The notes below the pieces were generated by a model that saw nothing but the letters and a program-made list of their open reading frames with translations, was not told the origin of the DNA and searched no databases. A program made the translations under genes and the position numbers. A DNA stretch of 64,000 nt from JBNNGK01 sp050268245. Lineage in GTDB: Bacteria; Pseudomonadota; Gammaproteobacteria; Enterobacterales; Enterobacteriaceae. The DNA is taken from NCBI RefSeq assembly GCF_050268245.1, contig NZ_JBNNGK010000011.1:100946-164945 (forward strand), written 5' to 3'. Positions 25,976-35,201 of the stretch are shown in pieces (within the stretch, counting starts at the first letter, position 1; each line of letters begins with the position of its first letter).

Positions 25976-27172
25976 ATGAAGCAACTGACTATTCTTGGTT
26001 CCACCGGCTCCGTCGGTACCAGCACGTTGGCCGTCGTCAGAGAAAATCTCGAACTTTTCGCCATTAAGGCGCTGGTTGCCGGTCATAATGTGACGGTGAT
26101 GGCGCAGCAGTGTCTGGAATTCCGTCCTGCTTATGCCGCGATGGCTGATGAAGCAGCCGCGAGCGAATTACGCCGTATCTTGGCGGAAAACGGTGTGAAA
26201 ACCGAGGTATTGGCAGGCATCAAGGCAGCCTGCGAACTGGCTGCGTTGGATGACGTTGATCAAGTAACGGCGGCGATTGTCGGTGCTGCTGGGTTGTTGC
26301 CAACGCTCGCGGCAATCCGCGCGGGCAAACAGGTTTTGTTGGCCAATAAAGAGTCGCTGGTGACCTGCGGGCGCCTGTTTATGGACGCAGTGCAAAAAAG
26401 CCGAAGCAAGTTATTACCGCTCGATAGTGAACATAATGCTATTTTTCAGAGTTTACCTGAGAATATTCAGCGTCAGTTGGGATACTCTTCATTAGAAGAA
26501 CATGGTGTGTCACGTATTGTTCTGACCGGCTCTGGTGGGCCGTTTAGAACGACGCCACTGGCGCAATTTGCTGTGATGACGCCGGATCAGGCGTGTGCCC
26601 ATCCTAACTGGTCGATGGGGCGCAAGATCTCAGTAGATTCTGCCACCATGATGAATAAAGGTCTGGAATATATCGAGGCGCGCTGGCTGTTTAATGCCTC
26701 GGCCGAACAAATGGAAGTGATTCTGCATCCGCAATCGGTCATACATTCGATGGTACGTTATGTGGATGGGAGCGTGCTGGCGCAGTTGGGGACACCGGAT
26801 ATGCGCACGCCAATTGCTCATGCAATGGCCTATCCACAGCGGGTAAACTCCGGTGTTGCTGAACTGGATTTCTGCCGCATTGGCGAGTTGACCTTCGCTG
26901 AGCCTGAGCGCGAACGCTATCCCTGCCTGTATCTGGCCATTGATGCTTTCGATGCCGGGCAAGCAGCAACGACCGCGCTTAATGCCGCTAACGAAGTGGC
27001 CGTTGCCGCATTTTTGCGAGCGCAGATTCGCTTTACTGATATCGCTGTCGTCAATCAAAAAGTCGTCGAACGGCTGGCTTTACAGGAACCGACCTGTATT
27101 GAGGCGGTCTTAGACATTGACCGTCAGGCGCGTGATGTGGCTGCCGGGGTGGTGCGAGGACTCAGTGCTTGA
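25976..27172 (+). CDS. dxr: 1-deoxy-D-xylulose 5-phosphate reductoisomerase
   Basis: Second enzyme of the MEP isoprenoid pathway, converting DXP to MEP with NADPH; the fosmidomycin target. 398 aa from ATG 25976, the E. coli length; the frame stays open upstream to 25859 but without similarity. NADPH loop GSTGSVG at residues 8-14, then NKESLVTCG, the metal-binding LDSEHNAIFQ, and HPNWSMGRKISVDSATMMNKG. Supplies the precursors that the downstream uppS product condenses. Confidence 0.96.
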   Translation: MKQLTILGSTGSVGTSTLAVVRENLELFAIKALVAGHNVTVMAQQCLEFRPAYAAMADEAAASELRRILAENGVKTEVLAGIKAACELAALDDVDQVTAAIVGAAGLLPTLAAIRAGKQVLLANKESLVTCGRLFMDAVQKSRSKLLPLDSEHNAIFQSLPENIQRQLGYSSLEEHGVSRIVLTGSGGPFRTTPLAQFAVMTPDQACAHPNWSMGRKISVDSATMMNKGLEYIEARWLFNASAEQMEVILHPQSVIHSMVRYVDGSVLAQLGTPDMRTPIAHAMAYPQRVNSGVAELDFCRIGELTFAEPERERYPCLYLAIDAFDAGQAATTALNAANEVAVAAFLRAQIRFTDIAVVNQKVVERLALQEPTCIEAVLDIDRQARDVAAGVVRGLSA

Positions 27173-27227
27173 TTGGGCGATATTATCTGATTTTGTTGGT
27201 TAATTGCGCTCGCCTTAATGGGCCTGT

Positions 27228-27256
27228 TTGTTCAGGCATCGCTGAGGTGATATAGT
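27228..27256 (+). promoter_or_regulatory. Candidate promoter between dxr and uppS
   Basis: TTGTTC (27228-27233), a 17-bp spacer and TATAGT (27251-27256), followed by TGCGCC, a stable-RNA-like discriminator. It would drive either a short RNA ending at 27389 or the uppS-cdsA-rseP-bamA series. Confidence 0.5.
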
Positions 27257-27262
27257 CTGCGC

Positions 27263-27389
27263 CACCTGTCAGCGGTTATGCTGTTGAATAATGGCCTGAT
27301 TGGCATCCCGAATGCCTTTGCTCCCAGCGTTTATTTGGGCGCGCGGGTGGTGCTGACTGAAAAGCCGTGTCGGGCACACGGCTTTTTTT
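27263..27389 (+). ncRNA. Candidate structured small RNA or attenuated uppS leader
   Basis: Between a promoter-like sequence and a strong Rho-independent terminator lies a segment of about 127 nt that appears to fold. GTCAGC (27268-27273) can close on GCTGAC (27352-27357), and within it GGCAT/ATGCC (27302-27316) forms a hairpin. No convincing ORF fits. I do not recognise it as a known family; it may equally be an attenuated leader of uppS. Confidence 0.4.
27361..27389 (+). terminator. Strong intrinsic terminator upstream of uppS
   Basis: Stem AAAGCCGTGT/ACACGGCTTT with loop CGGGC, followed by further T (seven in the tract). It lies 65 bases before the uppS start and about 190 bases after the dxr stop. 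Confidence 0.85.
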
Positions 27390-27453
27390 GCGCGCAAGGA
27401 CTTGATGTTCCAGAAAGGTTGTTGTGTTTCTATCGAGGAAATAAGTACGAGTT

Positions 27454-28212
27454 ATGTCGTCCGCAAATCAACAAGAGGCTATTCCGCCCATCTCTGGGCC
27501 GCGTCATGTCGCTATTATCATGGACGGCAATGGGCGTTGGGCCAAACGTCAGGGCAAGTTACGCGTCTTCGGTCATAAAGCAGGGGTGAAATCGGTGCGT
27601 AAAGCCGTGAGCTTTGCCGCTAGCCATCATTTGGATGCGCTCACGCTTTATGCCTTCAGCAGCGAGAACTGGAATCGTCCGGCGCAGGAAGTCTCAGCGT
27701 TAATGGAGCTTTTTGTACGTGCCCTGGACAGTGAAGTTAAAAGTCTGCACAAACACAATGTCAGGCTGCGTGTGATTGGTGATGTCAGCCGTTTCAGCGC
27801 CCGTTTGCAGGAGCGAATTCGTCGCTCTGAGCAACTGACAGAAAATAACGATGGTCTGACTCTCAACATTGCTGCAAATTACGGTGGTCGTTGGGATATC
27901 ATTCAGGGAGTGAAGTATCTGGCTGAACAAGTGCAGGAAGGATTACTGCGCCCGGATCAGATTAGTGAAGAGTTATTGGGCGAGCAGGTTTGCATGAGCG
28001 AGCTGGCTCCGGTGGATCTGGTAATCCGCACCGGTGGTGAACACCGTATCAGTAACTTTTTATTATGGCAGATTGCTTATGCCGAGCTTTACTTTACTGA
28101 TGTACTCTGGCCTGATTTTGATGAACTTGTCTTTGAAGGTGCGCTGAATGCATTTGCACAACGCGAGCGTCGCTTCGGGGGAACAACACCTATCGGCGCA
28201 GATGCGTCCTAG
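27454..28212 (+). CDS. uppS: Undecaprenyl diphosphate synthase
   Basis: cis-Prenyltransferase that elongates FPP with eight IPP units to C55-PP, the lipid carrier for peptidoglycan and O-antigen. 252 aa (E. coli 253). The catalytic Asp24 sits in HVAIIMDGNGRWAK; conserved regions LTLYAFSSENWNRP and DLVIRTGGEHRISNFLLWQ bind substrate. Also called ispU. The start follows GAGGAAATAAGTACGAGTT; cdsA begins 10 bases after its stop. Confidence 0.96.
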   Translation: MSSANQQEAIPPISGPRHVAIIMDGNGRWAKRQGKLRVFGHKAGVKSVRKAVSFAASHHLDALTLYAFSSENWNRPAQEVSALMELFVRALDSEVKSLHKHNVRLRVIGDVSRFSARLQERIRRSEQLTENNDGLTLNIAANYGGRWDIIQGVKYLAEQVQEGLLRPDQISEELLGEQVCMSELAPVDLVIRTGGEHRISNFLLWQIAYAELYFTDVLWPDFDELVFEGALNAFAQRERRFGGTTPIGADAS

Positions 28213-28221
28213 GGGGAACTT

Positions 28222-29070
28222 TTGCTGAAGTATCGCCTCATAACAGCTCTGATTTTAATACCGCTCGTTATCGCAGCGTTGTTCTTGTTGCCACCCGTGG
28301 GCTTTGCCCTGGTAACGTTGGTGGTCTGCATGTTAGCCGCCTGGGAATGGGGGCAATTAGCCGGTTTTCCCTCGCGTTCTCAACGTATTTGGTTGGCGAT
28401 ATTGTGTGGCTTTTTGCTTGCGCTCATGCTGCTTTGTGTACCCGCTTATCATTACTCCGTTCACCTTTCGCTGGTGAGTGGCCCGTTGTGGGCCTCGCTG
28501 GGCTGGTGGATAGCCGCATTGCTACTGGTGTTATCCTACCCTGGCTCTGCGTCGTTATGGCGTCACTCCCGTTTGTTGCGTCTGGGCTTTGGCGTATTGA
28601 CCATCGTGCCATTTTTCTGGGGCATGATGGCGTTGCGCCAATTGGGTTACGAAGAGAATCATTTTACCGGCGCTTGGTGGCTGTTGTACGTAATGCTGTT
28701 GGTATGGGGTGCGGATTCCGGCGCCTATATGTTCGGTAAACTGTTCGGTAAGCATAAATTGGCACCCAAGGTCTCCCCCGGTAAAACCTGGGAAGGGTTG
28801 ATCGGCGGATTGGTGACCTCAGCGTTAATATCATGGCTGTTTGGCCGTTACGCGCCGTTAAATGTGATTCCAGCGACCTTATTGGTTTGCTCAGTGATCG
28901 CCGCGTTGGCTTCTGTGCTAGGCGATCTCACTGAAAGCATGTTTAAACGTGAAGCAGGCATCAAAGACAGTAGCCATCTGATACCGGGTCATGGTGGGAT
29001 ACTTGATCGCATCGACAGTCTGACCGCAGCAGTGCCAGTATTTGCCTGCTTGATGCTATTAGTGTTTTAA
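28222..29070 (+). CDS. cdsA: Phosphatidate cytidylyltransferase
   Basis: Inner-membrane enzyme making CDP-diacylglycerol from CTP and phosphatidate, the branch point of phospholipid synthesis. 282 aa with about eight membrane helices. The C-terminal signature SMFKREAGIKDSSHLIPGHG followed by GGILDRIDS is intact. It starts with TTG at 28222, preceded by AGGGGGAAC, and the N-terminus MLKYRLITALILIP matches E. coli CdsA. Tightly linked to uppS and rseP. Confidence 0.95.
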   Translation: MLKYRLITALILIPLVIAALFLLPPVGFALVTLVVCMLAAWEWGQLAGFPSRSQRIWLAILCGFLLALMLLCVPAYHYSVHLSLVSGPLWASLGWWIAALLLVLSYPGSASLWRHSRLLRLGFGVLTIVPFFWGMMALRQLGYEENHFTGAWWLLYVMLLVWGADSGAYMFGKLFGKHKLAPKVSPGKTWEGLIGGLVTSALISWLFGRYAPLNVIPATLLVCSVIAALASVLGDLTESMFKREAGIKDSSHLIPGHGGILDRIDSLTAAVPVFACLMLLVF

Positions 29071-29098
29071 TCCGTCAGTGACGGGGAGTGAAGGGATG

Positions 29099-30454
29099 AT
29101 GTTCAGCGTACTCTGGAACCTGATAGCGTTTATTATTGCACTCGGCATCTTAATCACCGTGCATGAGTTCGGCCACTTTTGGGTGGCTCGACGCTGTGGC
29201 GTCCGCGTTGAACGCTTCTCTATCGGTTTTGGTCGCGCATTATGGCGACGTATCGACCGTCATGGCACCGAATTTGTTATCGCATTGATTCCGTTGGGCG
29301 GTTACGTGAAGATGCTCGATGAGCGCGTCGAGACGGTTGCGCCGGAACTACGCCATCACGCTTTTAACAATAAAACGGTCTATCAGCGTGCCGCTATCGT
29401 GAGTGCTGGCCCAATCGCTAACTTCCTTTTTGCTATTCTAGCCTACTGGTTGGTATTCATTATCGGTGTTCCTAGCTTCCGCCCGGTGATTGGCGAAATT
29501 TCGCCACAATCCATTGCGGCTGAAGCTCAAATTTCACCAGGAATGGAACTAAAGTCTGTTGGCGGTATCGAAACGCCTGATTGGGAATCAGTTCGTTTGG
29601 CGCTAGTGACGAAAATTGGTGATGTGCAAACCGAGGTTGGCGTTGCGCCGTTTGGTTCATCACAGGTCGTTAATAAAATGCTGGATTTACGCCAGTGGCA
29701 TTTTGAGCCAGACAAGCAAGATCCCGTGGTTTCGTTGGGGATTATCCCACGCGGCCCGCAGATAGAATCGGTGCTAGCTGAGGTGCAAGCGGGGTCAGCT
29801 GCACAAAAAGCCGGTTTGCAAGCAGGAGATAGGATCGTTAAAGTCGATGGGCAATTGTTAGGCCGTTGGCAGACGCTGGTTAAGCGGATTCACAATGCGC
29901 CTGGGCAACCACTGGCTTTAGAGATTGAAAGAAATGGCGAGCCCTTGTCTTTAACGCTCATACCGGATACAAAATCGGTGGGCAAAGGCAACACGGTTGG
30001 GTTTGCCGGTATTATTCCGAAGGTGTTACCACTGCCGGATGAGTACAAGACAATACGCCAGTATGGCCCGTTCCCTGCGTTGTATCAGGCTGGGGACAAA
30101 ACCTGGCAGTTGATGCGCCTTACGGTCAACATGCTGGGTAAATTAATAACCGGTGATGTAAAACTGAATAACCTGAGCGGCCCGATTTCCATAGCACAGG
30201 GAGCAGGGGCATCAGCCGGGGTTGGGTTTGTGTATTACTTGATGTTTCTGGCGTTGATTAGCGTCAACCTGGGGATTATCAACCTGTTCCCATTACCGGT
30301 GTTAGATGGTGGGCATCTCCTTTTCCTGGCGATAGAAAAGCTGAAAGGGGGGCCGGTTTCCGAGCGAGTACAAGACTACAGTTACCGCATAGGTTCGATC
30401 TTGTTGGTACTGTTAATGGGTCTTGCACTTTTCAATGATTTTTCTCGCCTTTAG
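29099..30454 (+). CDS. rseP: Site-2 protease RseP
   Basis: Intramembrane zinc metalloprotease that cuts RseA to release sigma-E and degrades signal-peptide remnants. 451 aa from ATG 29099 (E. coli 450), chosen because GAAGGG is well spaced from it and the N-terminus then aligns; two ATGs occur in tandem. HEFGH (22-26) supplies zinc ligands and the catalytic Glu23, and LDGGH near the C-terminus the third ligand. Two periplasmic PDZ domains lie between (for example SAAQKAGLQAGDRIVKVDGQ). About four membrane helices. Confidence 0.95.
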   Translation: MFSVLWNLIAFIIALGILITVHEFGHFWVARRCGVRVERFSIGFGRALWRRIDRHGTEFVIALIPLGGYVKMLDERVETVAPELRHHAFNNKTVYQRAAIVSAGPIANFLFAILAYWLVFIIGVPSFRPVIGEISPQSIAAEAQISPGMELKSVGGIETPDWESVRLALVTKIGDVQTEVGVAPFGSSQVVNKMLDLRQWHFEPDKQDPVVSLGIIPRGPQIESVLAEVQAGSAAQKAGLQAGDRIVKVDGQLLGRWQTLVKRIHNAPGQPLALEIERNGEPLSLTLIPDTKSVGKGNTVGFAGIIPKVLPLPDEYKTIRQYGPFPALYQAGDKTWQLMRLTVNMLGKLITGDVKLNNLSGPISIAQGAGASAGVGFVYYLMFLALISVNLGIINLFPLPVLDGGHLLFLAIEKLKGGPVSERVQDYSYRIGSILLVLLMGLALFNDFSRL

Positions 30455-30489
30455 GGGCGGGGATAGGTTAGGAAGAACGCATAACAACG

Positions 30490-32892
30490 ATGGCGATGAA
30501 AAAGTTGCTCATAGCGTCGCTGCTGTTTGGCAGCGCCACCGTATACGGTGCAGACGGGTTCGTAGTGAAAGATATTCATTTCGAAGGCCTGCAGCGAGTC
30601 GCCGTCGGTGCGGCGTTACTCAACATGCCGGTTCGCGTAGGCGATACCGTCACTGATGATGATATCAGTAATACCATTCGTGCTTTGTTTGCCACTGGCA
30701 ACTTTGAGGACGTACGCGTTCTGCGTGATGGTAATACGTTGATCGTTCAGGTTAAGGAACGTCCTACCATTGCTAGCATCACTTTCTCCGGCAATAAGTC
30801 GGTGAAGGATGACATGCTCAAGCAAAACCTAGAGGCCTCTGGCGTCCGGGTTGGCGAAGCGCTCGACCGCACGACGATTTCCAGCATTGAAAAAGGTCTG
30901 GAGGACTTCTATTACAGCGTCGGTAAATACAGCGCCTCGGTGAAAGCCGTTGTGACGCCATTACCGCGTAACCGTGTCGATCTGAAACTGGTCTTCACCG
31001 AAGGGGTTTCTGCCAAAATTCAGCAAATCAACATTGTGGGTAATCATGCTTTTACCAATGATGAGCTGATTTCACGCTTCCAATTGCGTGATGAGGTGCC
31101 TTGGTGGAACGTGGTAGGCGATCGCAAATATCAGAAGCAGAAGCTGGCGGGTGATCTTGAAACCTTGCGCAGTTTTTACTTGGATCGCGGATACGCACGT
31201 TTCAATATTGATTCGACGCAGGTTAGCCTGACGCCGGATAAGAAAGGTATCTATATCACCATCAATATTACCGAAGGCGATCAGTACAAGCTTGCCGATG
31301 TGGTGGTGAACGGTAACCTAGCGGGGCACTCTGCTGAGGTTGCCCAGTTGACCAAAATTGAACCCGGTGAACTGTATAACGGCAGCAAAGTGACCAAAAT
31401 GGAAGACAACATCAAGAAGATGTTGGGTCGTTATGGTTATGCCTATCCGCGTGTTCAAACACAGCCTGAAATTAACGACGCGGATAAAAACGTTAAATTG
31501 CACGTCAACATTGATGCGGGCAACCGTTTCTACGTTCGTCGTATCAAGTTTGAAGGCAATGACACCAGCAAAGATTCCGTACTGCGTCGTGAAATGCGTC
31601 AGATGGAAGGTGCGTGGCTGGGCAACGACCAGGTTGAGCAGGGTAAAGAGCGTCTGAACCGTCTCGGTTATTTTGAGACTGTCGATGTTGAAACCCAGCG
31701 CGTTCCGGGTACGGCTGACCAGGTTGATGTCACCTATAAAGTTAAAGAGCGTAACACCGGTACCTTTAACTTCGGCGTGGGCTATGGTACAGAAAGCGGC
31801 GTCAGCTTCCAGGTTGGCGTGCAGCAAGACAACTGGCTGGGAACAGGGTATTCAGTGGGTGTCAGCGGCACCAAGAACGATTACCAAACGTATGCCGAAT
31901 TGTCTGCTACCAACCCTTACTTCACCGTTGACGGTGTGAGCTTGGGCGGTCGTCTCTTCTATAACGACTTTAAAGCAGATGATGCCGATCTGTCTGATTA
32001 TACCAACAGCAGTTATGGTGTTGATGGCACACTGGGCTTCCCAATCAATGAAAACAACTCATTGCGTGCTGGCCTAGGTTATGTGCATAACAGCCTGTCG
32101 AAAATGCAACCTCAGATCGCGATGTGGCGCTATCTGCAGTCGATGGGCGAAAACCCGAACACCATGGATCGTGCCAGCTTCAAGGCGGATGATTTCACGC
32201 TGAATCTGGGTTGGACTTATAACAATCTGGATCGTGGTTATTTCCCAACTTCAGGTAACCGGACTACCTTGAACGGTAAAGTCACGATTCCTGGCTCAGA
32301 CAACGAATACTACAAAGTGACGTTGGACAGTGTGCAGTACCTGCCGATTAACGACGATCGTACTTGGGTACTGTTAGGGCGTGGCCGTTTAGGCTATGCC
32401 GATGGTCTGGGCGGTAAAGAAATGCCGTTCTATGAGAACTTCTATGCCGGTGGTTCTAGCACCGTGCGTGGCTTCCAGTCCAATACTATTGGTCCGAAAG
32501 CGGTGTATTACAATTCCAATTCCTACAGCTGTAGCAATGGAACCAAAATTTGTAGTTCTGACGATGCGGTTGGCGGTAACGCCATGGCTGTTGCCAGCAT
32601 GGAGTTGATTACGCCGACGCCATTCATCAGTGAAAAATATGCTAACTCGGTACGCACGTCACTGTTTGTTGATGCAGGGACCGTGTGGGATAGCAACTGG
32701 GAGAAAAACCAGACATCAGGTTTCGATATACCAGACTACAGCAAGCCGGGTAACATTCGTGTTTCCGCCGGTATTGCGCTGCAATGGATGTCGCCGCTTG
32801 GGCCGTTGGTGTTCTCTTACGCGAATCCGATCAAAGATTACGAAGGCGACAAATCCGAACAGTTCCAGTTTAACATTGGTAAGACTTGGTAA
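30490..32892 (+). CDS. bamA: Outer membrane protein assembly factor BamA
   Basis: Omp85 protein, core of the BAM complex that folds beta-barrel proteins into the outer membrane. 800 aa (E. coli 810). Signal peptide 1-20, five POTRA domains to about 420, then a 16-strand barrel ending in FQFNIGKTW. The lid-loop motif VRGF is present in STVRGFQSN. The extracellular loop after it keeps a cysteine pair (YSCSNGTKICSSDD) but is shorter than in E. coli, accounting for most of the length difference. Sigma-E-regulated in relatives. Confidence 0.97.
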   Translation: MAMKKLLIASLLFGSATVYGADGFVVKDIHFEGLQRVAVGAALLNMPVRVGDTVTDDDISNTIRALFATGNFEDVRVLRDGNTLIVQVKERPTIASITFSGNKSVKDDMLKQNLEASGVRVGEALDRTTISSIEKGLEDFYYSVGKYSASVKAVVTPLPRNRVDLKLVFTEGVSAKIQQINIVGNHAFTNDELISRFQLRDEVPWWNVVGDRKYQKQKLAGDLETLRSFYLDRGYARFNIDSTQVSLTPDKKGIYITINITEGDQYKLADVVVNGNLAGHSAEVAQLTKIEPGELYNGSKVTKMEDNIKKMLGRYGYAYPRVQTQPEINDADKNVKLHVNIDAGNRFYVRRIKFEGNDTSKDSVLRREMRQMEGAWLGNDQVEQGKERLNRLGYFETVDVETQRVPGTADQVDVTYKVKERNTGTFNFGVGYGTESGVSFQVGVQQDNWLGTGYSVGVSGTKNDYQTYAELSATNPYFTVDGVSLGGRLFYNDFKADDADLSDYTNSSYGVDGTLGFPINENNSLRAGLGYVHNSLSKMQPQIAMWRYLQSMGENPNTMDRASFKADDFTLNLGWTYNNLDRGYFPTSGNRTTLNGKVTIPGSDNEYYKVTLDSVQYLPINDDRTWVLLGRGRLGYADGLGGKEMPFYENFYAGGSSTVRGFQSNTIGPKAVYYNSNSYSCSNGTKICSSDDAVGGNAMAVASMELITPTPFISEKYANSVRTSLFVDAGTVWDSNWEKNQTSGFDIPDYSKPGNIRVSAGIALQWMSPLGPLVFSYANPIKDYEGDKSEQFQFNIGKTW

Positions 32893-32928
32893 CGGGTCGC
32901 ACTTTTGTGTGTAGCAGTAACTAAGAAT

Positions 32929-33025
32929 CACAACTGCCAGACTGTCTAAGATAGAGAGAAAGAAAAGTCTCATTGTATATCGAGGCAAGTCTGGCAAATT
33001 GTGTATTTCAAGTGTCATATGACAC
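32929..33025 (+). other. Structured bamA-skp intergenic element
   Basis: Inverted repeats at 32929-32943 and 32988-33003 can pair over 14 bp (5 plus 9 bp with a 1x2 internal loop) around 44 nt. Directly after comes a perfect 14-bp palindrome, GTGTCATATGACAC (33012-33025), just upstream of the skp ribosome-binding site. It may be a processing or attenuation structure, or a protein-binding site; I do not recognise it. Confidence 0.5.
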
Positions 33026-33051
33026 AAACGGGTGATGGTAAGGAGTTTATA

Positions 33052-33549
33052 GTGAAAAAGTGGTTGTGTGCCGCAGGCCTCGGTTTAGCAATGGCTGCTT
33101 CAGCAGGCGTTCAAGCAGCTGACAAGATCGCTGTCGTTAACGTTTCCAGCATTTTCCAACAGTTGCCAGCACGCGAAACCGTGGCGAAACAATTGGAAAG
33201 CGAGTTCAAAGGCCGTGCGAGTGAACTCCAGAATATGGAACGCGCCTTGCAGACGAAAATGCAGAAATTGCAGCGTGATGGTTCTACCATGAAGGCGAGC
33301 GAGCGCAGCAAGCTGGAAAAAGACGTGATGGCTCAACGTGAGAAGTTCTCTCAAAAAGCGCAGGCTTTTGAGCAGGATAACCGTCGTCGTCAAATGGAAG
33401 AGCGTAATAAAATCCTGAGCCGTATTCAGGACGCAGTGAAATCTGTTGCTAGCAAAGAAGGTTACGACGTAGTCATTGATGCTAACGCCGTTGCTTATGC
33501 CGGTTCTTCTAAAGATATTACTGCTGCCGTGCTGAAACAGGTTAAATAA
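33052..33549 (+). CDS. skp: Periplasmic chaperone Skp (OmpH)
   Basis: Trimeric jellyfish-shaped chaperone that holds unfolded outer-membrane proteins in transit to BAM. 165 aa from the GTG at 33052, which follows AAGGAG and yields a Sec signal peptide cleaved after VQAA or nearby; E. coli Skp is 161 aa. Long charged helices (about 55-130, rich in Glu, Lys, Gln) form the tentacles. The C-terminus DITAAVLKQVK is conserved. lpxD begins 4 bases later. Confidence 0.95.
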   Translation: MKKWLCAAGLGLAMAASAGVQAADKIAVVNVSSIFQQLPARETVAKQLESEFKGRASELQNMERALQTKMQKLQRDGSTMKASERSKLEKDVMAQREKFSQKAQAFEQDNRRRQMEERNKILSRIQDAVKSVASKEGYDVVIDANAVAYAGSSKDITAAVLKQVK

Positions 33550-33552
33550 CAC

Positions 33553-34575
33553 ATGCCTTCAATTCGACTGGCTGATTTAGCACAGCAGTTGGATGCACAA
33601 TTGCACGGTGATGGCGATCTCGTCATCACCGGCATTGCTTCTATGCATTCCGCGCAAGCTGGCCAAATCACGTTTTTGTCAAACAGCCGCTATCAAGAGC
33701 AGCTGTCTTCCTGTCAGGCCAGCGCTGTGGTGCTGACCGAAGCAGACTTACCACACTGCCGTTCTGCGGCGCTCGTGGTGAAAAACCCTTATCTGACCTA
33801 TGCGCGTATGGCGCAACTGATGGACACCACCCCAGCGCCCGCTCAGGATGTTGCCCCCAGTGCGGTAATTTCTCCTGAAGCGCAGCTTGGTAAAAATGTC
33901 GCCGTTGGGGCAAATGCCGTGATCGAGTCCGGAGCGGTTCTCGGCGATAATGTGATTGTCGGCCCAGGATGTTTTATCGGCAAGAATGCGTGCCTTGGTG
34001 CAGGCACACGCTTATGGGCAAATGTCACAATTTATCATGAAGTTGAGATCGGTCAGCACTGTTTGATTCAGTCGGGCACCGTGATTGGCGCCGATGGTTT
34101 TGGCTATGCGAATGAACGTGGTAATTGGATAAAAATCCCTCAATTAGGGACGGTGATTATCGGCGATCGCGTTGAAATTGGTGCCTGTACAACCATCGAT
34201 CGTGGCGCCTTGGATAACACTCAGATCGGGAATGGTGTTATCATCGACAACCAATGCCAGATTGCGCATAACGTGGTCATTGGTGAAAACACTGCCGTTG
34301 CTGGTGGTGTGATCATGGCAGGCAGCCTGAAGATCGGCCGTTATTGCCAGATCGGCGGAGCCAGTGTGATTAATGGTCATATGGAGATTGCCGATCGGGT
34401 CGTTGTGACGGGAATGGGAATGGTTATGCGACCAATCACCGAACCTGGGGTATACTCTTCGGGCATTCCGTTACAACCCAACAAAGTTTGGCGTAAAACC
34501 GCCGCGTTGGTGATGAATATCGATGAGATTAGCAAGCGCTTAAAAGCTGTCGAACGAAAAGTCGGAAAAGACTAG
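33553..34575 (+). CDS. lpxD: UDP-3-O-(3-hydroxymyristoyl)glucosamine N-acyltransferase LpxD
   Basis: Third step of lipid A synthesis, adding the N-linked hydroxyacyl chain from ACP. 340 aa (E. coli 341). An N-terminal uridine-binding domain (1-100) precedes a left-handed beta-helix of hexapeptides (about 105-300). The catalytic His is in CQIAHNVVIGEN, about residue 239. A C-terminal helix (MNIDEISKRLKAVERKV) closes the trimer. Near-contiguous with skp. Confidence 0.96.
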   Translation: MPSIRLADLAQQLDAQLHGDGDLVITGIASMHSAQAGQITFLSNSRYQEQLSSCQASAVVLTEADLPHCRSAALVVKNPYLTYARMAQLMDTTPAPAQDVAPSAVISPEAQLGKNVAVGANAVIESGAVLGDNVIVGPGCFIGKNACLGAGTRLWANVTIYHEVEIGQHCLIQSGTVIGADGFGYANERGNWIKIPQLGTVIIGDRVEIGACTTIDRGALDNTQIGNGVIIDNQCQIAHNVVIGENTAVAGGVIMAGSLKIGRYCQIGGASVINGHMEIADRVVVTGMGMVMRPITEPGVYSSGIPLQPNKVWRKTAALVMNIDEISKRLKAVERKVGKD

Positions 34576-34745
34576 TCACCGCCGTCCACCTTAGCCTTAC
34601 CGGGTAGAAAAACGAAACGCGTTGGTCGACAAGCGACCAAAAGCGCAAAGAGTTATTAATTTGCGGCCTGCCTGATGATCTCCTTTTGGGGTCAAAGCAG
34701 GCCGTGTTGTTGATGCCATCAGATTTTAGAGACAGGAAGAGTATT

Positions 34746-35201
34746 TTGACTACTGACACTCATACTCTAGATATTGCAGAGATTTTAGAGCTGCTTCCCC
34801 ATCGTTACCCGTTCTTGCTGGTTGACCGTGTCCTTGATTTTGAAGAACATAAATATCTGCGTGCGGTGAAGAACGTTTCCGTAAACGAGCCGTTTTTCCA
34901 GGGGCATTTCCCTGGCAAACCGATTTTTCCTGGCGTGTTGATCCTCGAAGCCATGGCTCAGGCCACCGGTATCTTGGCGTTCAAGAGCGTGGGTAGACTG
35001 GAACCGGGTGAGCTGTATTATTTTGCTGGTATTGACGAAGCGCGTTTCAAGCGTCCAGTTGTGCCAGGTGACCAGATGATTATGGAAGTCACTTTCGAGA
35101 AAACCCGTCGTGGCCTGACGCGCTTTAAAGGCGTGGCGACCGTTGATGGAAAAATTGTCTGCGAAGCAACCATGATGTGTGCGCGCAGCCGGGAGGCATA
35201 A
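34746..35201 (+). CDS. fabZ: 3-hydroxyacyl-[ACP] dehydratase FabZ
   Basis: Hot-dog-fold dehydratase of fatty acid elongation, competing with LpxA for 3-hydroxymyristoyl-ACP. 151 aa from the TTG at 34746, preceded by AGGAAGAG, giving the E. coli length and N-terminus (MTTDTHTL). The frame is open to an ATG at 34686 but that part is not conserved. The catalytic His and Glu are in GHFPGKPIFPGVLILEAMAQ. The weak start codon may be a deliberate expression brake; lpxA follows 3 bases after the stop. Confidence 0.95.
   Translation: MTTDTHTLDIAEILELLPHRYPFLLVDRVLDFEEHKYLRAVKNVSVNEPFFQGHFPGKPIFPGVLILEAMAQATGILAFKSVGRLEPGELYYFAGIDEARFKRPVVPGDQMIMEVTFEKTRRGLTRFKGVATVDGKIVCEATMMCARSREA

Noticed and set aside
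27278..27589. 103-codon plus-strand frame before uppS
   Set aside because: It crosses the strong terminator at 27361-27389 and runs out of frame into uppS; no ribosome-binding site.
34622..34640. TTGGTCG/CGACCAA hairpin between lpxD and fabZ as an attenuator
   Set aside because: Only 7 bp and followed by AAAAG, not T; could be chance.
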